Source: Dillenia suffruticosa
Taxonomy: Eukaryota > Streptophyta > Magnoliopsida > Dilleniales > Dilleniaceae
Reading direction: 5' to 3'
DNA: 64,000 bases
Assembly: GCA_033439265.1 (NCBI GenBank)
Contig: JAVTVX010000009.1
Location: 1,415,609 to 1,479,608, forward strand
Positions within the stretch are counted from its first letter, which is position 1. Every line of letters starts with the position of its first letter. The notes beneath the pieces are model-generated. The model did no database searches and was not told the origin of the DNA. It worked only from the letters and a program-made list of their open reading frames with translations. Made by a program: the position numbers and the translations under genes. Positions 35,283 to 47,055 of the stretch are shown here, in pieces.

Positions 35283-38200
35283 TCATTTCCTGGTCACCCC
35301 CTTGGCCTTCTTTGCCGAATGACCAGTCTTTCGTTTGTGACGGCTGAAATCTGACACAAAGCGGAATGTCTGCCCACAACCAGGTTCGTTACAGACGTAA
35401 GGGCGAACACCTGTATGGACCCTTATGTGCTCAGTCCGAGCCCAGGCCCACTTGAAGCTCATCTTGCAGCCCTTCCATGGGCACTTCAAGGGGCGGTCAT
35501 CCATATGAACTCGACGATGCTGCACCAGATACTTGTGTGAGAAAAACTTCTTCCCACAGTCCTTGACTGGACAAATGTTGCGCTTGTGCAAGACAAGATC
35601 TTGCCTCGAGCCAAAACTCATAGAGCAACCCTCCATGTCACACTGATATTCTTCTTCTTCATTCTCAGAGTCAACTGATTCAGAAAGAGATTTAGTTGGA
35701 GGAGATTTCACAGCCAAAGCATTTTTACCTTTTTTCTTCATTTTTGACTTCTTTTCGACCACCTTGGGTTCAGCAACTTTGGAAGGTTTTGGTACTCTTT
35801 TCCGGAGACGTGTGCTGGGTCCACCTTCTAACTCATCTTCAACAAGTTCTAACTTAGTATGATTATGATCAGAATAACGACTGAACTTTGGGGTCTCTTG
35901 CTTTCTTTGCCTGTTTCTAAGGTTTTTGCTGCGCTTCTGATAAGAACTGTTACCCAGTGAATTATCTGAATCTCCATCTGAACCTTCTGTTTCAGGGCAT
36001 TTAACTCTCTTTACCGACACATTCTCTACCGTCATTTTCCTCTTCCTTTGAGTCTTTCTTGCCACAGTACTTGTTCCCGCTTTGGAGATATTATTAGAAT
36101 TTTTCTCAACCTTCTTCTCCAGCTTTGTCTGGCCTTGAACACCAGACTCAGGAAAACGACCCTCGTTCCAACTTTGAACAGGCTCCTGTGCAAAGAAGCC
36201 TGTACCTTGCTCATCTTCAAGGTCTTTTTGACGTAAAAAGTGATGAACTTGATTGGACATCCAGACTTTCCCACACCATTTCCCAGCAACCACATTCTTT
36301 TTCTGTTTTCCTGACCCTTTCCTATAGGTATCAGCTTTTGCAGATGAGTTTCCCACAGAACTACGACCAAAAGCATTATATATAACAGAATTGTATGGCA
36401 TTTGTTTGCTATAGAGAGGAGAACGGCTGAGTATGGCACTGTAATAGAGATTGATGCCAAGCTTTACGGCCCAGTCCCCATTACTCGGAACTGCTTCCTC
36501 ACTGGCAAGTGCTAACTGGATCCTCTCTTCATCCTCTTCGGTAGCACCCCTGAATGCAATATTGTTCCAGTTGTAGTCTCTTCCAAGTTCTTCTGCCCAT
36601 GACCTCGCTTGAGCCTCTATCCGAGGATACTCTGTACAAAATCAGAATGCAAAAGAGTTGATTAAAGTTACTAAGATGGGATGGTATCAACTTTTAAAAA
36701 GCAAAAATAACCATTGACCAGTTTCACTTGCAGGGAATCTCCATTTAAAAAGGAAATCAAGAAAATAGTTTATGTCAACCACAAGTATTACTTTTGCATG
36801 TCTTTGACTCGCAGAACCTTTTGCAAGTAAGTACAAGCACAGAGATGAAAGCTCTATTGTGTCAGACTACATACTCTATTCCATTTTCACAGATTTCCTA
36901 ACAAAGAACTCCCCTTAGTGCAAGGGAGAAATCCCATTCATAAAACCGAAAGCCATCATCATAGTTGTTTTGACTATTACATATGCACTGAATTTTTAAG
37001 AGCCCCACCCTCAACCATGCCTTCTTGGGGAAAAACAAATTAAATTAAATTAAACCCTACACTGTGCTTTGACTGATTTAGATATGCATAAAGCAAATTT
37101 CAACATTAAATAAAGAGCTGATGGAACAGATTCTGAATGCTTGTCTGATTAATATATCGATGAAGTTTTGAATCTTATGTATAGCTTGACATCAGGATAC
37201 ATAAGAATCAAATCCGAAAAAAAAAGAAAAGAAAAATAACTCAAAGACAGATATTTACCCCATTTCACAAGCCAAATTTAGAGAATTCGGACACAAAAGC
37301 AAATGAAGAAAAAGGGATGTGTTTTGCAAATTCTCGGATCAATTTTCAAAATCGTAAGATGCTTCTTTGGGAAAAATATGTTTAGGATTTTTCTTTCTTT
37401 TTTTTGGGGGGTATAGAAATATCAATTTGGCGATAAATTTCACAACTCACCTGGATGGCATAAGAGCAATATATTCACTCCACCATATGGACGAAGTTTC
37501 TGCTCTACTTCCATAGCATGCTCGAGACAGAAAATATGCATTCTTGAGGAATCATCATCAGATCTAGGAGCAAACAGGAAGTTTGTGTATTCCATTGGTA
37601 ATGAATTGTTATATTTGATTGCCTCATAGTTTTTATCCAGAAATGCATTCTTTGAAGCAGCAGGGGAGACAGTCATCCCTTCTTCACCTGAATCTTCTGA
37701 GTTACTTGTCTCTCTGTGAGCAACGTTATACATGCCACAACCATTAGAGCAGTCATACTCATCTTGATGCCTATCTTCACACTCAAGCTCCCTATCAGGG
37801 CTCTCAAGGGGAACCCCATCCACACAACTGAATCTGGAAAACGAGTGAGTGTGTGTAGCAAAGTCATTCCTATAATGGCAGTGCTGTAAAGATGGCAAAC
37901 CAAAATAATCATGCTGAAGTTTGTTCGATTGAGTAGGACTATCTGGTTCAACCTGATCTTCCTCAGAATCAGACGAATCACCATAAGTCAAAGCTAACAA
38001 ACCAAGGGATGAAGCACCTTTCTCTGTTTTAGTATCCAAAGTTGATTCAACACTCGTACTTGCCCCATGAATTTTGTAATCATCAGCATTTGCATCTCCT
38101 ACTTGAATTTGATAATCATCAGTTGATTGAACTGGTACATCATACAGATCATCCTGCTTAGCCTTTTCTGTCCAACCTGTAATACAAGGCAAAATGGTCC

Positions 38201-41200
38201 TTTCTATTTAAAGGCACCAAGCAAAAAAATTGAAAAGTAAACTTAAGACATAATAAAACCAATAAAGACAAGACAATGATTTAATACAACATATTGAAGA
38301 AAACTCAGGAGGTTTATAAATGTAAATAATTTGCATTTGGAGCATGTTCAGCCTAGCGTTTTTTTTTTTTTTTTCAGTTAAAAACTCTTATTTTTTCTTC
38401 TTATAAGCTAGTGTGAAAAATAAGAATTTGAAAATTTAAGTGATAACCTGTTTGGCAATTTTACTTAAAAAATATATATATAAGCTGTAAATTTAGTAAA
38501 ATTACAATAAAAGGCAATTGACATTAAAATTTTATAAATAATTATAAAGAAAATGGTTACAAAAATTATTCTAAAATATTTATAAATTAAACATAAATAT
38601 TTTTAAGTTCATAAATATTATAAACATTCATATATATTTTTTGAAAAATTTCGTAAATTCATAAAAAAAATAATAAACTAACAATTTATATTTTTCATCA
38701 ATGTTGAAATAGTTAGGTTTTTTTTAAGGTTCATATGTGTGATAAAATTGTAATATTTGAAATAATTAGGGGCGATATTGTCAGAGCAGATATTTTTATT
38801 AAAAAAGTCAAGCAAAAGCTCCTCACAAGAGCTTCTCCTTTTACTTTGGTTTTTTCCATCAAAGAAAAAAAAAAAAAAGGACCAACTTTTTTAAGCATTG
38901 AAAAACCCGTTTGGCCTAACTTTTAGCATTAAGCTAGCTTTAAGCTGGAAAAAGTTGCGCCAAACAGATAGTTGGATAGAAAGAGAATCAGACATCCATA
39001 ATTGAGATGGAAAACAAGTAATTCACAAGTTTGGAACTATAGCCTCTCTCAACAAGCTAGTTGCTCAAAACATAATTTCTGCCAAGAACAATATATCCTG
39101 AGTGCTAGTGCGTTGCTCCATGGCACAATATTGATGGACAAAATATTTAAATGCGAAAGGTACAATTGGTGCATCAAGAGAGACCATAACAGAGCTTTTG
39201 AGAATGATACAGAGGCTACTCAAAAAGGTAGAGCTTCTCTGTGAAACTGGTTGAAACTTTAGATAACATGATATATGGCCAAGTTAATAGCTGCTGCAAT
39301 TATTGTTGCAAATTGTGATATAGAATATGTCTATGAGTGTGCGATTGCAGATATCTGCAATAGTAGGGTTCCTCATGCAATTTTTCCAAGTAATCAATCA
39401 AACTAACGACCAGAAACACTGATAAAAGCTCCGCAAGAACAAGAAGATCATGCCAAAAAGTGACTACAAGTGACCTGGCAATCCCAACTGAATGGGAAAG
39501 GATGACACAGGAGAGCAATACTACCTCCTTTGACAGATATGACTGTATGAGTGTAACATGCAGCTGGCGGTGTTACAGGAGAAAGGGTCGACCGTATAGT
39601 TCTTTAAAACATAGGAAGAATGTTAAAAATTCCACCTATGAAATTATATGATGGATGAATGCAGACTGACAAAAATATGGGAAAAATACCAGAAAAATAA
39701 AGGTTCCAAATAAAGCCCACCTGAACCAGAATCATATTCAGAAGTAGTTGCCACTCGATTAGCATCATCTAGCTCATCCCTTATTACATCCGAATCTGTT
39801 GAATCATTCAAGAAGCTACAGTCTGCAGATATGAGGAACCTCGCAGCTGCTTCTGTTGGTTGAACTACAGCAACACACGCAAAGCTCAAAATGCCACATG
39901 CAGCACATGAAAACAGTCTCTGGTCTGCCAACTTATTGCCTTCGTCAGAATCAACAGTCTCAGCTGAGACTGGAGTCCCACATAACAATGGATGCTTCTC
40001 TCTCTCATACAAGGCAGCAAACTTTCCTTTTGCCGAATAAAAACCCTTCAACTGCTTGACCCCTTGGTGCCTGTCTGGCATGGCATCATCAGATTTAAAC
40101 CATTTTGAGGCTCTCAGTGCTTCCTCTGGGGTGCATAAACCAGCCAGCAAGCTTGACTTTGTTTGTGATTGGGATCCTAGGCGTACTTTAGAACATATAG
40201 AAATTGCAGTAGAGTTTTCAGGAAGAAGCACACATGGAGATCCATTTCCAAGAATGTCAAGCAGATCATTATTCTGTATTACATTATCCACAAACAACTC
40301 TTTCACCAAGTTTTCACCTTCACCCTTCTTCTTTTCTTTCAAGCGAGAACTACGCGGCTCAGCAACAAGTTTCATGGGTATCCTACATTGGAAGTATAAG
40401 GCTATGAACATCAAACTTATATTGGTGAAGTGCTTCAAACTCAATGAGGACATGTCCACAGGACCATACACAAACTCAAAAGATCAATTGATCTTTTCCT
40501 TGTATGAGTCAGACATATGCACCATAGACCAGATGCAATCAATGTGTAAAGCTAGCAAGCAAGTTAACCGACAAAACATGCATCATTCTTTTGTTTGGCC
40601 ACTTCAAAACATGCTAGCAGATTCAGAAGCATACCCAGAATGTATTGCTAGTGCAAGATCATAAAGCAACTGGAAGTGAGAAACCATCGGAGGATGATTA
40701 ATTGAAGCTCTACGGATTGCAGCTTCTTTTGCAACTCTCAACCATTCAGGAGTTGCTATGTTAGATGCCTCTCCACAATTAAAACCTGCATTTTGAGACT
40801 GAAATGAAAATCCATCCAAAAAGAGAATAGAAACCAAAACTTTATTGCAGAAAAGAAATCAATGAGCCTCACCATGACTAAAGCCTGTATGGTAGGCTCT
40901 TGGGAAAGTGACAACAAATTCCCCTGCATTTTGCACCAACCTGGCTCAACATACGTAAGAATAAGCATAGACATATACGAGCCAAAACCATAACCAATTT
41001 ATTAGAGGCTTTCTGTAAGCCACTTTGAAAATGACTAAAGTGTAGCCACAAGAACAATTCTGTTGGTTGCACTTGGACTGTGGAAAAATTGAGATTGACC
41101 AGAAGGAATAACTCAGATATATAGCCTTGCAAGCTAGCTAACTTTCAAAATAGAGAGAAAGAGAAGTCACCTGCAGCATGGGATTCCTTCTTTTATGAAT

Positions 41201-44200
41201 ACTTCAGGAGACATGACGGTGGTCTTCTCACCAAGGATGGCAAAGGTAACTACAAAAAATAATCAACAATGAGGTCGGCTACTATAACTGAAGGAGGATA
41301 AACTGAATTTCCTAAGATCTACAAGTGGGCCCGTCAAAATAATTAATGTAGATAAACTTCAAATGCCTACAGTAGCCAGATGGACCAGTTTGAGACATGC
41401 CAAGAAATCATTAACCAGCATCATACATCAGATTTTCATCACTGGTGATACATGTAGCCAAGAACCAAATGTTTTGCACATTTATGAACACGTCCACTGT
41501 GCGGCTGTACAATGGATGATGATATTGACAAAATAAAAGGGTGATCCAATTCATGAGGCTAATGGCAGTATAGGTTGGAAGTGTTGATACATAAACACAA
41601 GCCTGTGGATTCTAGAAGAATAAAAACCTTGTAAAGAAAATGTCACAGACAGTCATGGCATCTTATAATGAGAAACATCATGTAAAACAATATGCCAGGT
41701 GTAGAGATCTGTTAACATACAATAATGGTGCACAATTCACAGATTTCAAATTATATGTATAGATATATCCAATACTTTTTTGCTTAACAACATTCTAGTT
41801 GAAGAAGAAATAAAGGAAGCTTTGAGTACACAAGGAAACCAACAAGAATTGATGAAACGACAGCCTGACATCGAAGAAAACTGACAAAGAGAGAAGAGCT
41901 CTCTAAAAGTCACAAAGACCTACACCTACCCAAGTGATCAGGGGACAAAAATTCCAATAATCACATCCTTCAGAACATGCCTTTCCAAATACCAGAGAGG
42001 TATATCACTTTCATGCTTAACCACTAGAATTCTGAGAATAAAAAAAGGGGGGACATCAACTCCACTGCTGCTCAAAAAAAGCAACTTTCAAGTTTTCCAG
42101 CAGTGATCAGATCCAGACTTTGGACACTGCATCAAAGTTATATCAACATGTTTCTGCAAAAGTAGATAGGCAACTGCTAAAATCTTTCCCAATATATTGT
42201 TTACACCCATTAGATGGGGAGGTGACAGGAGCTATTTCCAGGGACAATGCTACACGATACACTATTAAACAAAAAGTTTGCATCTTTCAAGCCCCCAAGA
42301 ACGATAAAACATTGCCTCTGCACCACTTCAGGATCCTATTTGGAAGAGCTAACAATAAAATCTCTATAAAAAAGCTGATTAATTATTTGTACCAATCCAG
42401 AAAGGCACAAGAGAATCTAAGATTTCACAATCAGCAACCCCATCATCAAAGGATCCCATACAAGAGACTAAACATTCTAATTCAACTCCTGCCATCAATA
42501 TAAGACCAAAATTTATCATTTAAGGCAACTGAAGTACCTTATATCACATTAGCCCAAAACCAATCCTCCTACCCTGCATCTATGAATTCCAAAAAGGATA
42601 TGTCAATTCTACAAGCTAAAAGACTCTTAGGATGAGCACTATTGACCTGCTTTATCATCCAATCTACCAAAAGATGAGTAATGTTACCCACAATGTATGT
42701 TTAATGATAGCTTGATTCAACTCCCGTTCTAAGCAACACGCGGATTTAGTTTAATTGTGATTAGTGTGGATGCCAACGTATGTCAAATCTTATTATCATG
42801 AATCTTCTAACTTCTATCTAGAGCATACTAAGGTTAAAAAAAAATGCAATGTAATTACTAAAGATGTAACTGTGGTAATTTACATATTACACCATACACA
42901 TCTTCCATGATAAGAAATTTTGCACAAAATATTTTTTAAGAGGTTACATATCTACATGAATGAGAAAGACAAGTGGATCTACATATTCCACTAATCATTA
43001 TGTGACTGAATATCTAGATTTCTATTTAAAATTGAAAATATGCTTGCGGGGTGTCCAAATTAAATGAATCTTTCCTAGGATCATCAGAGAGAAAGTATGA
43101 ATCTTGCTCAAGACTCACACCAAAAGTTTGTCCTACACATCACACAAAAGCCTAATAAGCAGCATCTTCAAACAAAGAAGCCATTCACAAGAAAGAAAAA
43201 TCCATCACAAAATAGGATATTGCAGGTCCCATGTGAAGCACATGGACTGGTATATGGACAGAAGATACAGTTAATATGCAACATTTCAAATGTTTAAAAA
43301 TAAGATACAGAAAGAATAGGATCAGCAATCCCACTGCCAACTGTTATGTACATAAGTGTATACTTCAATAGTATCTAATAGTTCCCCAACTGTAAAAATA
43401 TCAGACTTAATCTTTATTCCCCAAGCATAACAGCTCATGATTCTGTCATTACTTAAAGCCTCTAAAACAAAGCTTTCAAAGAATTAGCCTATTTAAAATT
43501 TATAGGAACAGCCAACTACATCAAGTATCCCCTTAACATCCAACAAGGACTAAGAAAAAGACACACACAACAACAACAACAACAACTAGCATTGAAGAAG
43601 AAGAGAAACACGTAAGACGTGGCATAATCAACATACATCCTCCATATGTGGAATGGGACAATGTTTGACATGTCTAGGGCATTCATCTATGCTGTAAATA
43701 CAGTTTCAACTTGTGCAATATTTATGTCCGAAAAACTTAAAAGCAACAAAAGGTAGCAACAACTTAATTACCTTAGTGTACGATTCCCATTGAGTGAGAA
43801 GCCAAATAATTAACTAGCCAATAAAAATTTTATTGGACCTCCGTGGACAACTCTAGCCACTTCTACTGCTCAACACACTAACATGGAAGAGCTTCTTCTG
43901 AGTGCAAAGGCAGATATTGGAGAGGCAAGAATACAGAAAATTGACTTAACTTTCAAATACATTTCCGGATCCAAGCCTTATAATAAGAACTGTGAATTGA
44001 TCCTTCTAAAAAAAGTATCACCTTTTCAATATAAACTCCCAATCCTTCATTTCAGCCTTAATTGGCCCCTATAAGCATGTACTAAGTGCCACAAAAGCAA
44101 ATTTAAGACTGCAACTTTGTAAGTGGACAATTACATAACCATGACAAATTCATAAGCATGAACACTTATTTTAACAGAGGGCAATGACATAGGTGTACAC

Positions 44201-46046
44201 ATCATCATACCATCACGTTTCTAAGCCATACAACTCACACCACATCCAGCGTCACGATAACCTAATTAACGGGATCCTTTAAAGAAGGACCAGTACAAAA
44301 CCATTCCAAATTACATGAAGACATCCGAAGGACGGCAAACAATATAAGCATACACACCATCAATCTATCACACCTACAAACTCTACAATCTTAGTCCTAG
44401 AGTGATGCAACTATTCATGGATCTTTAAACAGGGCATTGATTAAATCGACCACCTTTAAAGAAGGACTAGTACATAACCATTCCAAATTACATGAAGACA
44501 TCCGAAGGATGGCAAACAATATAAGCATACACACCATCCATCGATCACACCTACAAACTCCACAATCTTAGTCCTAGAGCGATGCAACTATTCATGGATC
44601 TTAAAACAGGGCATTGATTAAATCAACCATAACATAAACATGCAAAAGATTATGTGAAGACAAGCCCTGCAATACTACTCTAACCTAAAGCAGGGTCCTC
44701 CAGTGTATTAAAAGCAACCTTCAATGGTACTATTACGTAACCTAGGCAGGGGGACACCTCCATGAAATTTTAAGGAAAAAAAATTATGGTCTCAAATGTT
44801 GCTTATTCTACTAAAAATTATATCCTCGCCCCCTAAAATTATAACCCCAAAATGTATATTGTATTTCGCCCTCCCCATATAAATTTTTGGCTTTGCCCCC
44901 GCCAACAACCGTAGTCCTAGAATGTTGCAACAATTCATGGAGCTTAAACAGCGCAATAATTTAGTGGACTATAATATAAACATGCAAAAATTATGTGAAG
45001 AGACACGCCGTGTTACTATTACTTTAACTTAATAAGCAACAGGGCCCTTATGAACAAATCCACAATGCACCATCAAAACTAGGCGTATGACACAAAGATA
45101 CATACTCAATAGCGCAATTCATATAGCTTAAAACAGAGCAAAACAGGGGAAGCAGATTTCCACAGAATGTAGCAGAACACTAACCAAGAGGATTAATCTC
45201 TTCACCATAACCATGCACCCTGACAACCTCCTCGAACCCGATGGCCGCATCCCTGGGCACTCCATACCAGGTCTTGGAAGCACCCATATGCAAATAGTTC
45301 AAGCTATGCAAATCATGATCCTCCACATGCCAAGCAAACCAACTAAACATCATAGCAATATACACCATTGGAGAAGTCACTCCAGGTATCTCTTCCTTCA
45401 TGAACTTCAACAATGACCCTTTTGCCCTCGCCACATTCCTCATATTCCAAGCAGTATCCCCAACACTCATACTCTCTCCCATCTCTCTACTAACCCTTTT
45501 CCCACTCAGAGGCCCAAAAGCAGAACCTGGCATGTCATTCGCATACTCAACGCTAAATGGCTTATCGACACACGCTTTCCAGAAAAGGGTTTCGACTTCA
45601 AGCGCAGATAATGGCTTCTTCGAGGGCTTTTTGGTAAAATTTTTCTCGAAATTCTTCGCTCTGGCCTCGAATTGTTGCAGAGTATACTCCTGACCGCTTT
45701 CCCAAACCGGTTTCTGAACTGGACCATGTCTTCTCGGACAAAATCCGATCTGCTGCTGCCTCGTTGTGAAGGTTGGAGTTGAGGATTTAGGGTTTTGGTC
45801 ATCACCGGATTTTCGAGCTAAGAGAGAACGATTGAGGTTGGAAATTACTGTCTTCTTCGATTGAGATTGAACAGGAGGGACAATTTTGCAGATTCCATAT
45901 TTGGAAGCCTCTTTTTCGATCTTGAAAATGTAGGAAATTGGGTCTTCGAACTCGGACAAAGTTGGGTAGTATTCGGGAGCTAGTGGTAGGGTTTTGAGCC
46001 ATGAAAAGACCTCTGTGTGTGACTCCGAAGTCACACCACTAGCCAT
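35283..46046 (-). CDS. REF6: REF6-type histone H3K27 demethylase (JmjN-JmjC-C2H2), 1,298 residues
   Basis: Nuclear Fe(II)/2-oxoglutarate dioxygenase that removes methyl groups from H3K27me3/me2. Arabidopsis REF6 (JMJ12) is targeted by its own zinc fingers to CTCTGYTY. Exons in transcript order: 46046-45185, 41249-41171, 40940-40873, 40785-40635, 40382-39721, 38176-37451, 36631-35283. They sum to 3,897 bases with all phases matching. JmjN lies at residues 22-57 (LAPEYYPTLSEFEDPISYIF). JmjC lies at about 195-360. The iron ligands by homology are H240 and E242 (AWHVEDHD) and H336 (FSHGFNCGEA), with K258 as the 2-oxoglutarate-binding lysine. The middle has the acidic YGDSSDSEED and a conserved block RSDDDSSRMHIFCLEHAMEV. 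Residues 1188-1278 hold four C2H2-type fingers, including CPWKGCKMSFKWAWARTEHI. The end KKAKGVTRK is basic. The protein is similar in length to Arabidopsis REF6 (about 1,360). ELF6 is the nearest alternative, but the spacer and finger sequence fit REF6 better. No defect was found. Confidence 0.96.
38177..39720 (-). other. REF6 intron 5, with an AT-rich insertion
   Basis: This 1.5-kb intron lies between the exon ending TTSEYDSGS and the exon starting WTEKAKQDD. An AT-rich MITE-like block occupies about 38448-38967. The stretch 38970-39720 shows no feature. Confidence 0.6.
38448..38967. mobile_element. Possible MITE with CTGTTTGGC ends
   Basis: CTGTTTGGC at 38448-38456 and its reverse complement GCCAAACAG at 38959-38967 bound about 520 bases of very AT-rich sequence. 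Near the right end are internal AAGCTAGCTTTAAGCT words. Plant non-autonomous elements often carry TGTTTGGC-type termini. No clear target-site duplication was identified and the arms are short, so this is tentative. Confidence 0.4.
44276..44629. repeat. 177-bp tandem duplication in REF6 intron 1
   Basis: AAAGAAGGACCAGTACA at 44281 recurs as AAAGAAGGACTAGTACA at 44458. The copies match almost throughout, including ACATGAAGACATCCGAAGGA, CATACACACCATC and TTAGTCCTAGAG. A third, more diverged partial copy at about 44905-45010 (GTAGTCCTAGAATGTTGCAA, then ATAAACATGCAAAAATTATG) lies after an inserted dispersed repeat. Confidence 0.88.
44735..44905. repeat. Dispersed repeat, copy B (interrupts the 177-bp array)
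   Basis: GGCAGGGGGACACCTCCATG is followed by AAATTTTAAGGAAAAAA, CTAAAATTATAACCCCAAAA and a GCCCTCCCCATATAAATTTT end. It is homologous to 32577-32790 in the neighbouring CCCH gene. Its position between two copies of the 177-bp unit implies insertion after the duplication. Confidence 0.65.
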
Positions 46047-46148
46047 TAATAGTAAGTGAGATGAAAAATCAGAGAGATCTACAAGTCCATTGCAGGGAGA
46101 GAAAGAACTGAGAGCAAGAAAGATAGAGAGGGGGGAATCTAATCTGTG

Positions 46149-46200
46149 CTCTGTTTTTTCGGCCTCTGTTTTTTGTTGATACAGAGACTAAAAAACAGAG
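46149..46200. promoter_or_regulatory. Three CTCTGTTT motifs (REF6-recognition consensus) upstream of REF6
   Basis: CTCTGTTT occurs on the plus strand at 46149-46156 and 46164-46171 and on the minus strand at 46193-46200, all within 52 bases and 103-154 bases upstream of the REF6 start codon. The motif fits CTCTGYTY, the sequence read by the zinc fingers of Arabidopsis REF6. The fingers of the protein encoded here are closely similar. Self-binding is an inference. Confidence 0.55.
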
Positions 46201-46208
46201 CGGTTTTG

Positions 46209-46250
<42 letters not shown>

Positions 46251-46362
46251 GCATGTGTGTGAGTGACTGACTGTGGGGTTTTATTCTGGTTTTTATTTTT
46301 ACCGTTTTGACATTTTCTGAGAGAGTGAGACAGAGAGAGAGAGACAGTGAGAGAGAGAGTTT
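46209..46362. repeat. GA-repeat tracts in the REF6 5' region
   Basis: Two GA-rich tracts, 46209-46250 and about 46319-46362, lie 160-320 bases upstream of the start codon (CT-rich in gene orientation). GAGA repeats bind BASIC PENTACYSTEINE factors in plants, which have been linked to Polycomb recruitment. Confidence 0.8.
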
Positions 46363-47020
46363 TTGGTATTTTGACATTTTTGAAGTCTGGATAAATGAAA
46401 AATGTATAGTGGGTGGGGGCGATCAATGCTTTTTTCAGTTTGGTCCTTGAGGATTTTTTGCCTTTGCATTTGATGCCCCCTTCTATTTTCTAGGCCCCAT
46501 TTGGATCAATTAAAGGAACTTTTTTGGTCTTGCAAACACACATGGCCCTTTGGAAAACGATAAGAGCTCATACCATAAAAATAGTAAAATTTTTTGTTTT
46601 AATTGAAAAATATTATAAGAGTCAAAGATGGAAGTAATAATAAAATATAATATCGATTTTAATATTTTATTATCTTAATAAATTATTATAATAAGTTAGA
46701 TTATATAAAAAATTTATTATCACAAATATAGAAATATAAATTATAAATATAGAAATATAAAAATAGAAAAAGTCATATATTTTCAAAATCAAATCAATAA
46801 TTGATTTGATTTTGATACGTAACATGTTCTAACAATCCATTTCAAACTCAATATGAAATATAACAGATTAAGGATAGCTATGTTGAACTTAGCCGTAACT
46901 CACATTAAAATCAGTTGAGTATAACTTTGATGTTGATTCCGACTCTGGGTTTGGCCCTCCTTCTCGTTCTAACTCTAGCTCTGACTCTGATTACGGCTCT
47001 TGCTCATGGCTCTTTGATCT

Positions 47021-47055
47021 GACTCCTGACTCCTGGCTCCTGGCTCCTGGCTCCG
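47021..47055. repeat. 7-bp tandem repeat, five units
   Basis: GACTCCT, GACTCCT, GGCTCCT, GGCTCCT, GGCTCCG in a row, continuing a degenerate GACTCT/GGCTCT region that starts near 46940. Confidence 0.85.

Larger units (their letters stand above)
41250..45184 (-). other. REF6 intron 1, 3.9 kb
   Basis: This first intron interrupts the JmjC domain between HGYGEEINPL and TFAILGEKTT. It contains a 177-bp tandem duplication, a third diverged copy and a dispersed repeat inserted between copies 2 and 3 (44735-44905). The remainder (41250-44270) has no recognisable gene or transposon. Long first introns in chromatin regulators can hold enhancers, but nothing here proves that. Confidence 0.7.

Noticed and set aside
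36048-36460. Open frames on both strands overlapping REF6 exon 7
   Set aside because: They are shadows of the true reading frame, which carries conserved REF6 sequence.
42120-42503. 127-codon open frame in REF6 intron 1 on the opposite strand
   Set aside because: It has no recognisable domain, no exon signals and intron-like composition.
43564-43590. Possible (CAA)n microsatellite with functional role
   Set aside because: It is a short AC/CAA run inside an intron, common in plant DNA, with nothing else supporting a function.
46069-46426. Open frames rich in Ser-Leu upstream of REF6
   Set aside because: They are translations of the GA/CT repeat tracts and have no family similarity.
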